From the NCBI GenBank assembly GCA_029448655.1, contig JACCLO010000009.1, forward strand, positions 2,666,001-2,730,000: a stretch of 64,000 nt of DNA. The letters are read 5' to 3'. A program made the translations under genes and the position numbers. Shown piece after piece: positions 1 through 11,100 of this stretch. The notes beneath the pieces were generated by a model. That model was not told the DNA's origin and did no database searches. It worked only from the letters and a program-made list of their open reading frames with translations. Source of the stretch: Wolfiporia cocos (Eukaryota; Basidiomycota; Agaricomycetes; Polyporales; Phaeolaceae). Each line of letters starts with the position of its first letter. The stretch's first letter is position 1.

Positions 1-2125
1 AACATCGTTGCTCTGCGCGCGTGCGTCATATCTGGCTGCCCACGAACCCTAACCCTAGATGCAGTCCTCCCACGAGCATCCGCTGCTCCCAAGTACTGAG
101 TCGTTGGAGATATCGATTTGTGTAGTGTACGTACAATGTGGAGATGATTCCTACGTCATATAGACGACCTCAACAGCCCAGGATCCACGTCGGGCTGGCA
201 CATAAGCTTCAAATCGACGGCTGTCTCATACTGTTCTGGCGTAGTGCTCCAGCAGACGGCAAGACGACCTCGTGCTTCACGAAACAGCGTAAGATTGTCC
301 AGAAGCTCGACGATCTTGCCGTGTGGATCATCATGGCCATAGAAGCAACGATGAAAGACCACCAGCGCCGGTAGGCTTCGCGCGAGCCGTGCTAGATGCG
401 AGTCCACCTCCCGCCAGGTGCTTGCATTGACCAACATTGCCATCGAACCTATCACAGACAAGCCCAGCTGCCGCATGCTCGTGTTGGTCGCGCCAATGTT
501 TGATAGAACACTGAGCACACGCCAAGCCGCGATCGTACGCGGGGTAAACTGGACGATATCGATGGACGCTAGCCGTGTGTTGCAAGCAAGTGCTGGCGCC
601 ATCGGTGGGAATATTGGCTCCGAGAGATCAACCCAGAGATATTCGAGAGAATCGCCCGCGCTATGCAGCATGTCACAAATGCCTTCTGTCATCGTCGTGA
701 ATCCAAGCCGCGAGGGGCTAGAATTCATGCCACCGTGTGCTAGCCATCTAAACAGCTCTTGCTCGGAAGGATCATTATCGTATCCATTGTACACAAAAGT
801 TCGGAGTGTCTCCTTCTGATTTGCCATCGCGTCGTAGCGGTGGTACGGAGCGACATCGTCCGCAAAGCAGATTGCGTCAAGATATAGGTGTGACAGGCGA
901 GAGCACGCCAGCAGGATAGCTTGCAGCGCTGCAAGACCACCTATACAAATCATGTTCTTCAATACGAGGGTCTCCACTCCTTCCAGTAGTGCAGGAAGCT
1001 GTCCCTGCATGGCGTCGGGAGCGAGATCTATCCGTCTGCCGTTGAGGTCGATCAAGACTTCTCGCGTGTCCTTGAGCCTCCCCAGGAGACGTAGGAAGCA
1101 CAGCCACATTTCTTGGAGCTCCTTGCGAGTGCTAATCCTTATGGGGCCTACATGCAGCTTTCGAATATATCTATATCTCACAATATCCGGGAATGTGTTG
1201 ATTGAAGCATCAATCTCTAGAACTCTGGAAAGATCGCGAATGCGGACAGTCCGAAGTAGGTGGGGTCGTGTAGCCGAGAGCCAGGCACGGCAAACGAAAC
1301 CGCACTTTTTCAGTGATTCCCGGTCGTTGATGAGGTAGCTTAAGACGACAATCCATATCTCTGGAGGCAGCTGCCGGCTAAATACTTGCACTCTCGAGGG
1401 CAACGGCGCGTATGAGCAGGGAACCACAAGCTATCGGACAACATTGAATCGCTTACTGATCAACTTGATGTAAAGCGATGATACGCGAATACACTTGCAG
1501 ATATGTACACGACCTACTCTTTTGTGAGATTTTGGTCCACAATTATGATATGCTACGAAGGAGGCATCGCTGAACTTACTGGAATCCCAGTGCAACAAGA
1601 TCAATGGCAACCAGAGGCTACGGATCGTCGAACTGCAGGCGGATCACGTGATCATGCCCTTTCCCTGTTGCGTTGCAGCGATGGGCCAGATCATATGGGC
1701 CAGAGACGCAATCTCAGGATTCTGCGAAGGCAACTTCGTTATAGAATGCCGGGCGTGACCCAATGTATGCGCTCCCAACTTCTCCTCGGTAGAGGCAGAA
1801 CCGTTGATCATCTTCGCCCCTAACTCTCCTGATACAGTTCTAGTTCTAGTTCTAATTCTGTTGTGCAGCATCAATTAGAGATTTACAGAATTACCAAACT
1901 TTTGTAGCACATCCATGCTAACCCCACCGGGCATAAATTGCACTGCGCGATGACAAAGGTTTGTAACTATTCAACGTATACGACAGCAAGAAGGATCTGG
2001 TAAAGACCTACTTCGAATACGCGGCCCTTCTCGAGCAGATCGCTCTGCTTATGCTACAGCGTAGTTTACAGATGTCACATGTCTCGAGGCTACCGACAAG
2101 TGGGACTTCTCTTGAGGATTGGTAG
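1..2125. repeat. Duplicated segment, unit A
   Basis: This stretch is a diverged direct copy of roughly 3657-5800. Both units start with the same motif (CATCGTTGCTCTG, then a CCCTAA-containing stretch and CTAGATGCAGTCCTCC), run through a minus-strand F-box gene, and continue through the same spacer (for example AACTTACTGGAATCCCAGT and GCGGCCCTTCTCGAGCA in both). Small indels and about 15-20% mismatch by eye suggest an old local duplication. The left edge may continue beyond the window. Confidence 0.8.
156..1427 (-). CDS. F-box domain protein (paralogue A)
   Basis: The open frame is about 423 codons. An F-box lies near residues 18-62 (QLPPEIW at the start, then CGFVCRAWL and a TRP..LRTVRI end). 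The rest is leucine-rich and resembles the LRR-like C-termini of basidiomycete F-box proteins. Such proteins normally recruit substrates to SCF ubiquitin ligases through Skp1; the substrate cannot be read from sequence. The first codon of the open frame is GTG, not ATG, in both paralogues. The true start is therefore probably in a short upstream exon, since an AG acceptor-like site (CCGATAG) sits just before the frame. The paralogue at 3797-5077 is collinear along its length. No frame break is seen. Confidence 0.75.
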   Translation of the reverse strand: MVPCSYAPLPSRVQVFSRQLPPEIWIVVLSYLINDRESLKKCGFVCRAWLSATRPHLLRTVRIRDLSRVLEIDASINTFPDIVRYRYIRKLHVGPIRISTRKELQEMWLCFLRLLGRLKDTREVLIDLNGRRIDLAPDAMQGQLPALLEGVETLVLKNMICIGGLAALQAILLACSRLSHLYLDAICFADDVAPYHRYDAMANQKETLRTFVYNGYDNDPSEQELFRWLAHGGMNSSPSRLGFTTMTEGICDMLHSAGDSLEYLWVDLSEPIFPPMAPALACNTRLASIDIVQFTPRTIAAWRVLSVLSNIGATNTSMRQLGLSVIGSMAMLVNASTWREVDSHLARLARSLPALVVFHRCFYGHDDPHGKIVELLDNLTLFREARGRLAVCWSTTPEQYETAVDLKLMCQPDVDPGLLRSSI

Positions 2126-2149
2126 GTGATCATGCATAGGCTAGTGCAG
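1428..2149. other. Spacer shared by both duplicated units
   Basis: This interval matches 5078-5800. Short frames occur (for example 1503-1823, plus strand) but none is conserved as one frame between the two units, so I call no gene. Conservation of the spacer is explained by the duplication. Confidence 0.5.
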
Positions 2150-3213
2150 GGCGTCGATCGGGTTCACAGGACATGCGAATAGCAGTAACATTGCGGAATG
2201 ATACGGGCTACCCGTCAATGAGGCGTATCGGTAAGTTGGCACCGAAGTGCAGCTGGGGTGGACACATAGTGGTGCGCATACGCTTTCCATATCTCGCAGC
2301 TATCACTATTCTGATCTTACTGCCCCTAGGGCCTGATGATTATCTAAGTCAATCCTCTGCTATTAGATGCAGAGACAAACGCGTCGATGCAAGCCATAGC
2401 GGACTTTTCGCTTGCCCAAGGGGAACGGCTGTCATCGAGAAGTTGTCATCATATATCGCTTTCTTCAGCAAGCATGTCACACTCACGGAAGCGGTGCGCA
2501 TATCCATCTCAGACTTCTCTAATTGTAGACACAACCGACGACGGCTTCGAGCAGTAGGATCCGACATCATCCCTGTCACGAGCACGTCACGACCATGTCT
2601 TAAGTATTGAGACCCACCAATGCCAACAGAGTTGGCATTGTGCCCTTTTGGCGCAATGGTTATTGCATTACGGCTGGAAGTTTGTATTGGGTCCACACCA
2701 GCGCGTGATAATCCCCGACACGCGGCTCATCTCGACATCCCTTTCCGACAACAAAGCGGACCGCACCGCTTTGTCACAATCGAGAGAGTGCTACCGTTCG
2801 CGAACCCGTACATCGTTTTTGGCACACTGTTCCTATACAACCACACTGTAGGCACGACAAGCATCATGCCTGCGTGACGGGACTCGCTATAGCATGTGCG
2901 TACTGTCTTTCACAATGACCGCCGTTGTACATGCTGTTCGACCGCTCTGCCGCAATAGCTTGGTTTCTACTTGACATTGGAGTGAAAGAGCACCTCGGAA
3001 TACACCTCAGAGCAGTATCCCGCGGTTACGCAGCACACGCGGCTGCTCTGCAATATCACGCCAGGAACCGGCGCATACGTTGTACATGCCGTCTGTTGTT
3101 CGAACGTCTCACCGATCCGCGACAAACAGGGCAGGGGAGGTGTGCACGAGCCCAATCACACCTACCCGTATTGGGGCGATAACTATGAACGGTCGAGAGA
3201 TATCAAGGAGCAA
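2150..3213 (+). pseudogene. Broken 3' half of an FAD-linked (BBE) oxidase
   Basis: This is a decayed plus-strand copy of the 3' half of the oxidase at 5997-8309. Matching landmarks occur in the same order: the ACGCGAATAGCAGTAAC intron end, the GGTGGACACATAGTGGTGCGCATACG exon end with its ~60-bp intron, the segment around GACAAACGCGTCGATGCAAGCC, and a final stretch encoding a WGDNYERSRDIKE-like end (intact gene: WGENYERLRDIKE). Frameshifts and in-frame stops break every exon, and the FAD-binding 5' half is absent. It lies in the orientation opposite to the intact gene, so the event was not a simple tandem copy. Confidence 0.8.
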
Positions 3214-3656
3214 TGGTCATTCACACTGCAGTCTGGCACTCGCCTCGTGTAATGCTGACCTGATATATAATAGCACTCCAAAAGGACTGCTACATTGTTG
3301 CAGTGCGGTGTTTTGAACTGTTGTTTCTGCGTACGATATAACGCTGACTCGTAGATATCCACACTGCCATGATGCCAGAGGCACTGGAAAGAGAAGGACG
3401 CACGGGGTTGTGAGCGGGCCGGAGCAGATACGGGCTCTTTGCATGCACGAGGCGATTCTCATACTTGGGCAACACCGCATACACCGTGGCTGAGGTCGCC
3501 ATCGTGCGAATGATTGCGATTGCGGACGGGCGGGGCGGCGCAGGGGGCGGCGCAGGCTGTCGGAGGTGAGCGCTTGAGCAGTCAGCTGGCCCGGACGACG
3601 GACAGTAGTAAGGCAGCGAGCGGGGATGATGCGCAGGATGGTGGTCGTTGGCAAAC
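3214..3656. other. Interval with no recognised gene
   Basis: This lies between the oxidase pseudogene and the start of duplicated unit B. Open frames on the minus strand (3217-3777) are biased by a CGG/GCG-rich patch near 3520-3600 and resemble no family I know. I see no RNA gene or structured repeat. Confidence 0.4.
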
Positions 3657-5800
3657 AAGCATCGTTGCTCTGCTGGCTGCCCACGAGCCTTAACCCTAGA
3701 TGCAGTCCTCCCACGAGCATACACCACTCCCAAGTACTGAGTCGTTGGAGATATCGATTTGTGTAGTTTACGTACAATGTAGAGATGATTCCTACGTCAG
3801 ATAGACCCTAACAGCCCAGGATCTACGTCGGGCCGGCACATAAGCTTCAAATCGACGGCTTTCTCATACTGTTCTGGCGAAGCGCTCCAGCAGACGGCAA
3901 GACGACCTCGCGCTTCACGATACAGCACAAGATTGTCCAGAATCTCGATGATCTTGCCGTGTTGTTGGTGACAATCATGAAAGCGGTAATGGAAGTAGAG
4001 AGTGACCACCAGCGCCGGTAGGCTACGCGCGAGCCGTGCTAAATGCGAGTCCACCTCCCGCCAAATGCTCATATCGACCAACATACTCGCCAGCGGATAA
4101 CCTATCATAGATAAGCCCAGCTGCCGCATGCTCGTGTTGGTCGCCCCAAGGTTTGACAGAATAATGAGCACATCCCCATCCCAGAATGAACACGGGTTAA
4201 ACTTGATGATATCGATGGACGCCAACCGTGTGTTGCAAGCAAATGCTGGCGCCACCGGTGGGCATGATACTGGCAATGAGATGTCAACCCAGAGATATTC
4301 GAGAGAATTGCCCGCAGCATGCAACATGTCCCAAGTGTCATTTGTCAACCTCGGGAGTCCAAGCCGCGAGGGGCTAAAGTCCATGTCGCGATGTACTAGC
4401 CAACTAAGCAGCTCTTTCGACGGAAAGAAATGCTTCCATTTGGTCCACACCAAAGTCCGGAGTGTCTCCTTGTGATTTGCCGTCGCATCGTAGTGGTGGT
4501 ACGGAGCGACATCGTCCGCAAAGTGGATATTTCCCAGAACCAAGTGTGACAGGCGAGAACACGCCAGCAGGATGCATTGCAGCGCTGCAAGACCACCTAT
4601 ACAAATGTCCTTCAATACGAGGGTCTCCACTCCTTCCAGCAGTGCAGGAAGCTGTCCCTGCATTTTGCCAGGAGCGAGATCTATCTCTATCCGTCCGCCT
4701 TTGAGGTCGATTAAGACTTCTCGCGTGTCCTTGAGCTTCCCAAGGAGACGTAGGGAGCACAGCCACATTTCTTGTAAATCAACGTGAGTGCCAGTCTCTT
4801 TGATAGGGCCTACATGTAGCTTGCGAACATATCCCGCTATATCCTGGAATGTGTCGATTGAAGCGTCAATCTCCAGAACTCTGGAAAGATCGCGAATGCG
4901 GACAGTCCGAAGTAGGTAGGGTCGTGTAGCCGAGAGCCAGGCACGGCAAACGAAACCGCACTTTTCAAGTGACTTCCGGTCGTTGATGAGGTAGCTTAAG
5001 ACGACAATCCATATCTCTGGAGGCAGCTGCCTGCTGAATACTTGCACTATCGAGGGCGAGTATGAGCAAGGAAGCACAAGCTATCGGACAACATTGGATC
5101 GCTTACTGATCAGCTTAGTGTAGAGATATCCAATTGCGGTTGTATACACGACCTACAAAATCGTCAGAGGCTGGTCCATGGTTATGATGTGCTACAAAGG
5201 AAGCACCGCTGAACTTACTGGAATCCCAGTACAAGAAGATCGAGATCGATGGGCTAACCAGAGGCTACAGATCTGGCGCCGAATGCTCGACTGCTGGCGG
5301 ATCACGTGATCGCACTTTTGCTCTGGTCTTCGCATTGCAGCGATGAGCGAGATAGCCAGAGACGCAATCTCAGGAGTCAGAAAAGGCAATCCCATTATGG
5401 AATGCCGTGCGTGACAGAATGTACGCGCTCCCAACCTCTCCTCGGTAGAGGCAGAACCGTTGATCTTCGCCCCTAGCCCGGTCTCATACAGTTCTACTTC
5501 TGATGTGCAGCAACAAAAGGTTCGCCCTCTGACACAACCCTACCGAGCGTCAATCGCACTCCGCGATGACAAAGCTCTGTACCTATTCGACGAAATCGAC
5601 AGCAAGAAGGATCTGGGCAAGACCCACTTTGAATACGCGGCCCTTCTCGAGCAAACCACTCTCAATGTCTCATGCCACGGCGTAGTCTAAGAATGTTACC
5701 CATCATGCCCATCATCGTCTCGTGACATCGTGAAACGCATGCCTAAGCTATTTCGAGGATACCGACAAGTGGGATTTCTCTTAAGGATACTAGATCACAG
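3657..5800. repeat. Duplicated segment, unit B
   Basis: Second unit of the local duplication described for 1-2125. It has the same order: leader with CTAGATGCAGTCCTCC, minus-strand F-box gene, spacer, and a TACCGACAAGTGGGA..TCTCTT end. The gene here has small in-frame indels relative to unit A, consistent with two functional or recently functional paralogues. Confidence 0.8.
3797..5077 (-). CDS. F-box domain protein (paralogue B)
   Basis: The frame is about 426 codons and is collinear with paralogue A. The F-box is near residues 15-60 (QLPPEIWIVVLSYL, CGFVCRAWL), followed by a leucine-rich C-terminal region. The two proteins share long identical blocks (for example LAGRSLPALVV-type and RLAVCWS segments) and differ mainly in the middle. 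The open frame again begins at GTG, so a small 5' exon with the real ATG is likely. Expected role: substrate receptor of an SCF ubiquitin ligase (family knowledge). Its target is unknown. The frame is uninterrupted, so purifying selection on both copies is plausible. Confidence 0.75.
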   Translation of the reverse strand: MLPCSYSPSIVQVFSRQLPPEIWIVVLSYLINDRKSLEKCGFVCRAWLSATRPYLLRTVRIRDLSRVLEIDASIDTFQDIAGYVRKLHVGPIKETGTHVDLQEMWLCSLRLLGKLKDTREVLIDLKGGRIEIDLAPGKMQGQLPALLEGVETLVLKDICIGGLAALQCILLACSRLSHLVLGNIHFADDVAPYHHYDATANHKETLRTLVWTKWKHFFPSKELLSWLVHRDMDFSPSRLGLPRLTNDTWDMLHAAGNSLEYLWVDISLPVSCPPVAPAFACNTRLASIDIIKFNPCSFWDGDVLIILSNLGATNTSMRQLGLSMIGYPLASMLVDMSIWREVDSHLARLARSLPALVVTLYFHYRFHDCHQQHGKIIEILDNLVLYREARGRLAVCWSASPEQYEKAVDLKLMCRPDVDPGLLGSI

Positions 5801-5996
5801 CTCGACGAAGCATCCATAGAGAGCGTCGTCTGCTCCTGTCCAACCCACTTATAGTTTGATGAGTCTTAGCATTACATCGTGCGCAGGGGAAGAGATCTAC
5901 GTACCGCACTGCCAACAATCTAACAGTCCCTTCGGGTCGCTATCAAATCCAAGTCAATATTGCACGCGGAGGTCGCAAATTCTGAGATATGACTGA
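5078..5996. other. Intergenic spacer with one unassigned plus-strand frame
   Basis: 5078-5800 repeats the unit A spacer. A plus-strand frame at 5460-5690 (76 codons) reads IALRDDKALYLFDE and HFEYAALLEQ, which looks protein-like, but the unit A equivalent is shifted and broken and I recognise no family. 5800-5996 separates it from the 3' end of the oxidase gene. Confidence 0.4.
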
Positions 5997-8309
5997 CTAG
6001 AACTCCTTGATATCTCTCAATCGCTCGTAGTTCTCGCCCCAATACGAGTAAGTGTGATTTGGCTCATACACATCGCCTTCGTTCTGTTCACTAGCGGATC
6101 AGTGCGACGTTCGGAGGAAAAAATAACAATAGCCGGCACGCACAAAGTATGCGCCGCTCCCAGGCGTGATGTCCCGGAATAGCTGCGCGTGCTGCGTCAC
6201 GGCTGTATATTGTTCCGCGATGTACTCCACGGTACTATTCCATACCCACTCCGAATGAATGGATAGCTATCGCGACAGACCGGTCAGACAGCATGTGCAG
6301 CAGACAGTTACGATGCAGGACAGTACGCACATGCCACAGCGAGTCGCGCCATGCAGGCGTGACGCTCGTCGTGCCCACAGTGTAGTTATACAAAAACGGC
6401 GTGCCGACAACGATGTACGGGCTCGCGAACGGTAGCACGCTCTTTATCGTGTTTGACAAAGTCGTGCGGCCCACTTCGTTGTCAAAGAGCGATGTCGAGA
6501 TAAGCCGCGAGCCCAGGATGATCTCAGGTCCCACTCCCTGGAGACCGACTCGTGATCAGATGTGCTTAGAGATACAGACAAATGGGATAGGCGCTCACCG
6601 CCTCTGCGAGCGTAACATATTTACTAAAGAAAGCGAGATAGGATGGCAGTTCCTCGACAACAGCCGTCCCGCCTTGACCGAGCGCAAAGTCTACGACGGC
6701 CTGCATCGACGCATTTGCTTCGGCGTTCGACAGCAGGGGATTGACGTAAATGATCGTCGGGCCCTAGGAGCAGTAAGATCAGAACATTGATAGCTATGAG
6801 ATACGGAAGGCGTATGCGCACCACTATGTGTCCGCCCCAGCCTTCGGTGCCAAACCGGTACGTCTCATTGACGAGTAGCTCGTACCAATCTGCAAGGTTA
6901 CTGCTATTCGCGTGTTCTGTGAACCCGATCGACGCCCTGTGCCACAAGCCCATGCATGAGCATCTCCCTAAATTGTGGCAGGCATAGGACATACACTTGC
7001 AGCGTCACCTGTGGAGCGAGTCGGTGCGTCGACTCGAACACGACGCCCCATGCACTCCCGCCACCTCCACGGAGTGCGAAGAAGAGCTCAGGGTGCTGAC
7101 ACTCATTCGCGGTCACATATTGCCCGTCTGGAGTAACGACCTTCACCTGTATGACACGATCAACGGCGAGGCCATAGACCGGCGAGAGGACGCTGTGTCC
7201 ACCGCCCTGACATTTTCCGTCAGTGAGTGATATCGTAATCGTCGAGAGTGTAGTTCAGCATACGAGAAAATAGCCGCCTCCTGCGCCGATTGTCTGGTGG
7301 TAGCCCCCAATAAATGTGCGGTTGATGCTATCGGCGTACTCGTAGATATCTTCCGTGATCGCACCGGGCTGTGGTCAGACATCAATTAGATTGGGTCGAG
7401 GGCTGGGATCTTAGATGATCGATGATCTGTAGCACGTACGCCGATCGTGATTGCATCGTAACCAGTGGAGCAGCCTTCTGGAACAAATGAGTCGCTGTGG
7501 GAGATCTGTATCATTCATTCTGTTAGCCGCTGCGCGACTCAATGCATCTGCTTGGATGCCCACAGAATTAAGGTTAGTGACCTAGCAATGATACCCATTA
7601 GCACTAAGCAGTCACCGTAAGCATGTCAGACCGACCCAAAGCGCCAACGTGCCTTTGCCACTCGAGCGTCCCTTGTAATCATGTCCCTTGTTCTTCACCG
7701 AAAGCTTGATTCCGGTCATCTCCGAGAAGTTCAGCGCAGCCTGAACGTCTGACGGATACCGCACGTCAATCTGTGACGGATAGCCATACATCAGTGTGGA
7801 ACAAGCAATATGGAATTCGACAACAATCTCACATAGTATGATGGGATGTTGCCGAGTTGACAGTCAACGCCGTCGAACGCATCCGAGTCCGTGGGGTCGC
7901 TCAAATTGAGCAGACATCCTGCGTTGGGCGACTCGGCCTGGCATGTCTCCCATTGTGGCTGTCATGGGCCATTTGCTGTCAGTGTCTCAGAACGACCCCA
8001 CCGTGCCGCATCGCGTACCATCATATAAGCACCGAAGTGCATGACCCTGGTAAACGGGTCCGTGTAGTTGTCCTGCACTATTGCGCATGCAGCCTCGTCA
8101 GGAGTAACCGCGGTGCCGTTGTACTCGGAGAAGCAAGGTAGCTCCCAGGGTACGGCGGCGTACAGCCTCCCGCCGACGGTCTCGTTAAGTGCCGCGAACT
8201 TGGCTTGAAGGCTCAGCGATCGCACGGAAAGAGGGCCGCCGAAGACATGGGCGGCGCCAACGCTGAGCAGGACAGCCGTGCGAACGAGAAACAGGACGCC
8301 GTGGGCCAT
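5997..8309 (-). CDS. Secreted FAD-linked oxidase with BBE domain
   Basis: A multi-exon gene. The first residues (MAHGVLFLVRTAVLLSVGAA) form a signal peptide. The PCMH-type FAD-binding fold follows: QWETCQAESPNAGCLL, then IDVRYPSDVQAAL, then SVKNKGHDYKGRSS (the conserved GHDY..RS motif), SFVPEGCSTGYDAITIG, FIGGYHQTIGAGGGY and GGGHSVLSPVYGLAVD. Next comes the substrate domain, and the C-terminus WGENYERLRDIKEF is the BBE (berberine-bridge) signature. I infer exons at 8019-8309, 7833-7958 and 7636-7770 with 60-62 bp introns; further 3' boundaries are less certain. One exon of only ~18 bp (T-N-L-N-S region) must be assumed near 7560-7590. Family members oxidise sugars, alkaloids or polyketides with O2. 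The substrate is unknown. Confidence 0.8.
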
Positions 8310-8480
8310 CGTAGTGACAAGCTTGGATCGCTATACTGTGTCCGACAGGCTTCAGGTCTCCGGTACGATTAAGATGTCGTCCCACGAACGCGCTTGCACA
8401 GAAGAAAGCGCAGATCAATGGCCTTCGCCCAGCGTACGGCGCCCCAGCAGGCGGTGGAGGTCCCAGCATGCTCAGTATCG

Positions 8481-8490
8481 CTTTATATTC
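8481..8490 (-). promoter_or_regulatory. TATA-like box upstream of the FAD oxidase
   Basis: GAATATAAAG on the minus strand, about 170 bp upstream of the oxidase ATG. Position and sequence fit a core promoter, but no initiator could be confirmed. Confidence 0.35.
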
Positions 8491-9078
8491 GGGAGCTGAG
8501 GCCGCTAACCGGAGAGCCCGACAGTGCAACCAGGAGCATTACGAAATGCGCGCTATGTCGCGCGAATTTAGTGATCGCGAAGTTCTAGGCGCCAACGTAA
8601 GCACTGCCAGGCACCGTTCAACCCCACGGTTGAGGCAGTGTTCGCTGAATCGAGTGCTTGTGGCGCCAACTTGGCACTTGAAGCTTATGAGTATCCATTC
8701 ACTTGTTGAGTACACCTCAAAGCTGAGTGCTGAGATGGATTGGCTGTTTGCAAGGCTGTTCGCAATCGCAAGGAAGTAAGCTCTGCCTTGATTGCCGAAG
8801 CGAATCGAGGTGCCTGGCGACACGATCGACCCGTCTCATATGATGCCGGTTGAGATCTGAGACCTAGAATAGTGCCATATTCGACTTGACACACGCGTGA
8901 GTGAAGTTAAACAAAGCCATTGACAAAAGTGACCTGTTTCCGTGTCCGTATATTGTGCAATATGCAAGTTCATCAGCAAAGTGAGAGACCGTAGATCTAC
9001 TAGTATCTACGTAGATATACCAAGCAGGTCCTGTAACTGTAGCCGGACCGGTATACTCATATATAACCCCCTTATAGT
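8491..9078. other. Gene-free interval upstream of the oxidase
   Basis: Only short, unconserved frames occur here. A small palindrome-rich patch (GATCTACTAGTATCTACGTAGATATACC, in two parts around 8993-9020) precedes the tandem repeat. No family match is recognised. Confidence 0.35.
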
Positions 9079-9225
9079 AGCAGGTCCTCGCAATAGCAAG
9101 CGCCCAGGGGACGGGTTCCTGCAAGGACCTCACCTGAGGCCCATGCTATTGCGAGGACCTCACCTGAGGGCCTTCGCTATTGCGAGGACCTCACCTGAGG
9201 CCCTTCGCTACTGCGAGGACCGCAC
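9079..9225. repeat. Short tandem repeat, ~30-31 bp unit, with inverted leader
   Basis: Three adjacent units begin at about 9121, 9151 and 9182, each built around GCGAGGACCTCACCTGAGG and ending CTATT/CTACT, with a fourth partial unit at 9213. An inverted copy of the core (CAGGTCCTCGCAATAGC) lies just upstream at 9080-9096, so the leader could pair with any unit to form a hairpin. The array is contiguous and has no spacers, so it is not CRISPR. Confidence 0.75.
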
Positions 9226-10619
9226 AATAGTGGTCCCCTTGGCAGCGGCATGGCAGGAGCACCGCTCTAGGGTACCGGTTCCAAAAATGCAGCTCTTAAA
9301 ATATATTACATAATACACACGGTGCAGTGCCAATAAAAGTTTTATTCATGTTAGTAGAGCTGGCTACTGACAGAAGGGACAACGAAAGATCCAACACAGA
9401 GCAGTAGTCTCTGACCTCCGCTCCCACCCACAGCGCGCATGGCGGCAACCTCTTAGTATCAACATGAACGTACGCCACGGGCATGGTGTGGATGCCATGT
9501 GCTGCCACTACCGTGAGCATGTCCTATGCGCAGCGTGTTGGAAGTCGACGCGCTCGGCGTGCGATGGTGCGATCGGAGTCGCACATCGATCAGAGTCAAT
9601 AGTGCACCAAGGCGGAAATGGCGGGCGCGGCAGGAGTCGGGGGGCTGATAATCGGGGTGGTACAGGTAGATGAGTCACTGCTATTAGTATAAAAAGGGAC
9701 AGATTGTACGTACCTACACTGTGCGTTTGTAACCCATCCAGACGAAGTCCCTGGAGTCCGAAAGGGAGCGCGTAGCCTCACGAGCGGGCGCCTTCCCGTG
9801 AATTTCGACACAGCGTTCACTATCACCGTATGCAGCATGTCAGCCATGAAATACTACAAGCAGGAAGGGAAGGATGCACATGAGTGCAGTCACGACATGA
9901 GGTGGAGGAGGCCCGAAGATGGGTGTACTGCGGGAGGAATCAGACCATAAGGTGGGAGATATGTAGGCAGTATGCACGACATCGATATCTGTCAAGGAGG
10001 TCATGACTGGTTACGACGATCATGAGGGGCTTATGGCACATTTAAGAATTGATTTTGCTGAGCAGAAAAGCGCATATATGCGCACAAGGAGGGGGAGAGT
10101 ATGAGTCAACACACCAGATATCCGGGAGTGAGGGCAATGAGTACCCAAGGGAATGGAGCAGCGGGTGCTGTCCAGCGTTTTGTGCCTGTCATGGCAAGCA
10201 TTCCCATAAGGTTATGGCAGTAGTGTTTAATAAGGTATGCAGAGGGAGAAAAGAAAGACGTACTCTGTGTGCAGCGAGCATGCAGGGTCACAGGTAACGA
10301 CCACAATGCATGGTGGCGAGAGGCGAAGGAGAACGAGCTGAGACCAGGGAGAGAGTGGCGGATGCATCAACTTGGATACATGCAAGTGACAGACTGCGCC
10401 TAGGTAGTCGAGTGACGAGAGGGCAACAGATTGAGGAGAGGTTTGAGCGCATCGACAGTGACAAGAGCTAGCCTTCATGGTACTAGTGACAAGATTCAAG
10501 AGCCGACTGAAAATATGACAGACTACGAAGTATGATGAAAGGTGTTGCCCGATCAAGTAAGGGACTTACTAAATCGGATGAGAGCCGCATCACGCCCAGA
10601 TGCCACTCCGGGTCTGCGC
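9226..10619. other. Gene-free interval
   Basis: No convincing gene. A minus-strand frame at 9596-9847 has a GT donor-like end after a short protein-like run but no recognisable partner exon. Low-complexity and AT-rich patches dominate 9900-10600. Confidence 0.4.
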
Positions 10620-10855
10620 ATGTGTTGATCCTGCAATTGATATTCCTGTCCTTGTTAATCCTGCAAATAATAGATCTGTCCTCTTTGGTCCTGTAAATAT
10701 TATTTCGGTCCTCTTTGATCCTGCAACTAACATGCCGGTCCTCATTGATCCTGCCAATAACATGTCGATCCTCATTGATCCTGCAAGTAGTATTTCGGTC
10801 CTCGTTGATCTTACAAAATATATTTCGGTCCTCGTTGATCCTGCAAGTACCCCAC
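10620..10855. repeat. 30-bp minisatellite, about 8 degenerate units
   Basis: Consecutive units of 30 bp follow the pattern TTGATCCTGCAANTANNAT then NTCGGTCCTC. Because 30 is a multiple of three, the array is open in several frames: decapeptides of SVLxDPAxNx type on the plus strand (frame 10600-10908), and two minus-strand frames with CRINEDRN-like or AGSxRTE-like decapeptides. No frame is supported by flanking exons, so I do not call a protein. Confidence 0.8.
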
Positions 10856-11100
10856 ACATAGTATCTGCTCGTATCTACATATATCTACTGAGCTGCTATT
10901 TGCAATAGTTAGCGGACTAGATATGAGAGTTCGCGTTTTGCCGATGAGTTTCTTTGTCTTGAGCTAGCAAGTCCATAATAGCCACGATGTACTGTCTCCC
11001 GTTTTTGACTTGAGCATTATATCTAAAATCTGAAGTCTGTACATATGTGTAGCCATATTTTTCGTTCCATACCGAGATGACGTACTACGCTGCAAGCCGA
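10856..11100. other. Interval with no recognised feature
   Basis: Separates the minisatellite from the 0.69-kb dispersed repeat. I see nothing supportable in it. Confidence 0.4.

Noticed and set aside
44..58. Telomere-like CCCTAA repeats (also near 3690)
   Set aside because: Only two units, inside a duplicated coding segment, with genes continuing on both sides.
9079..10855. CRISPR array
   Set aside because: The repeats are contiguous without unique spacers, and the genome is eukaryotic.
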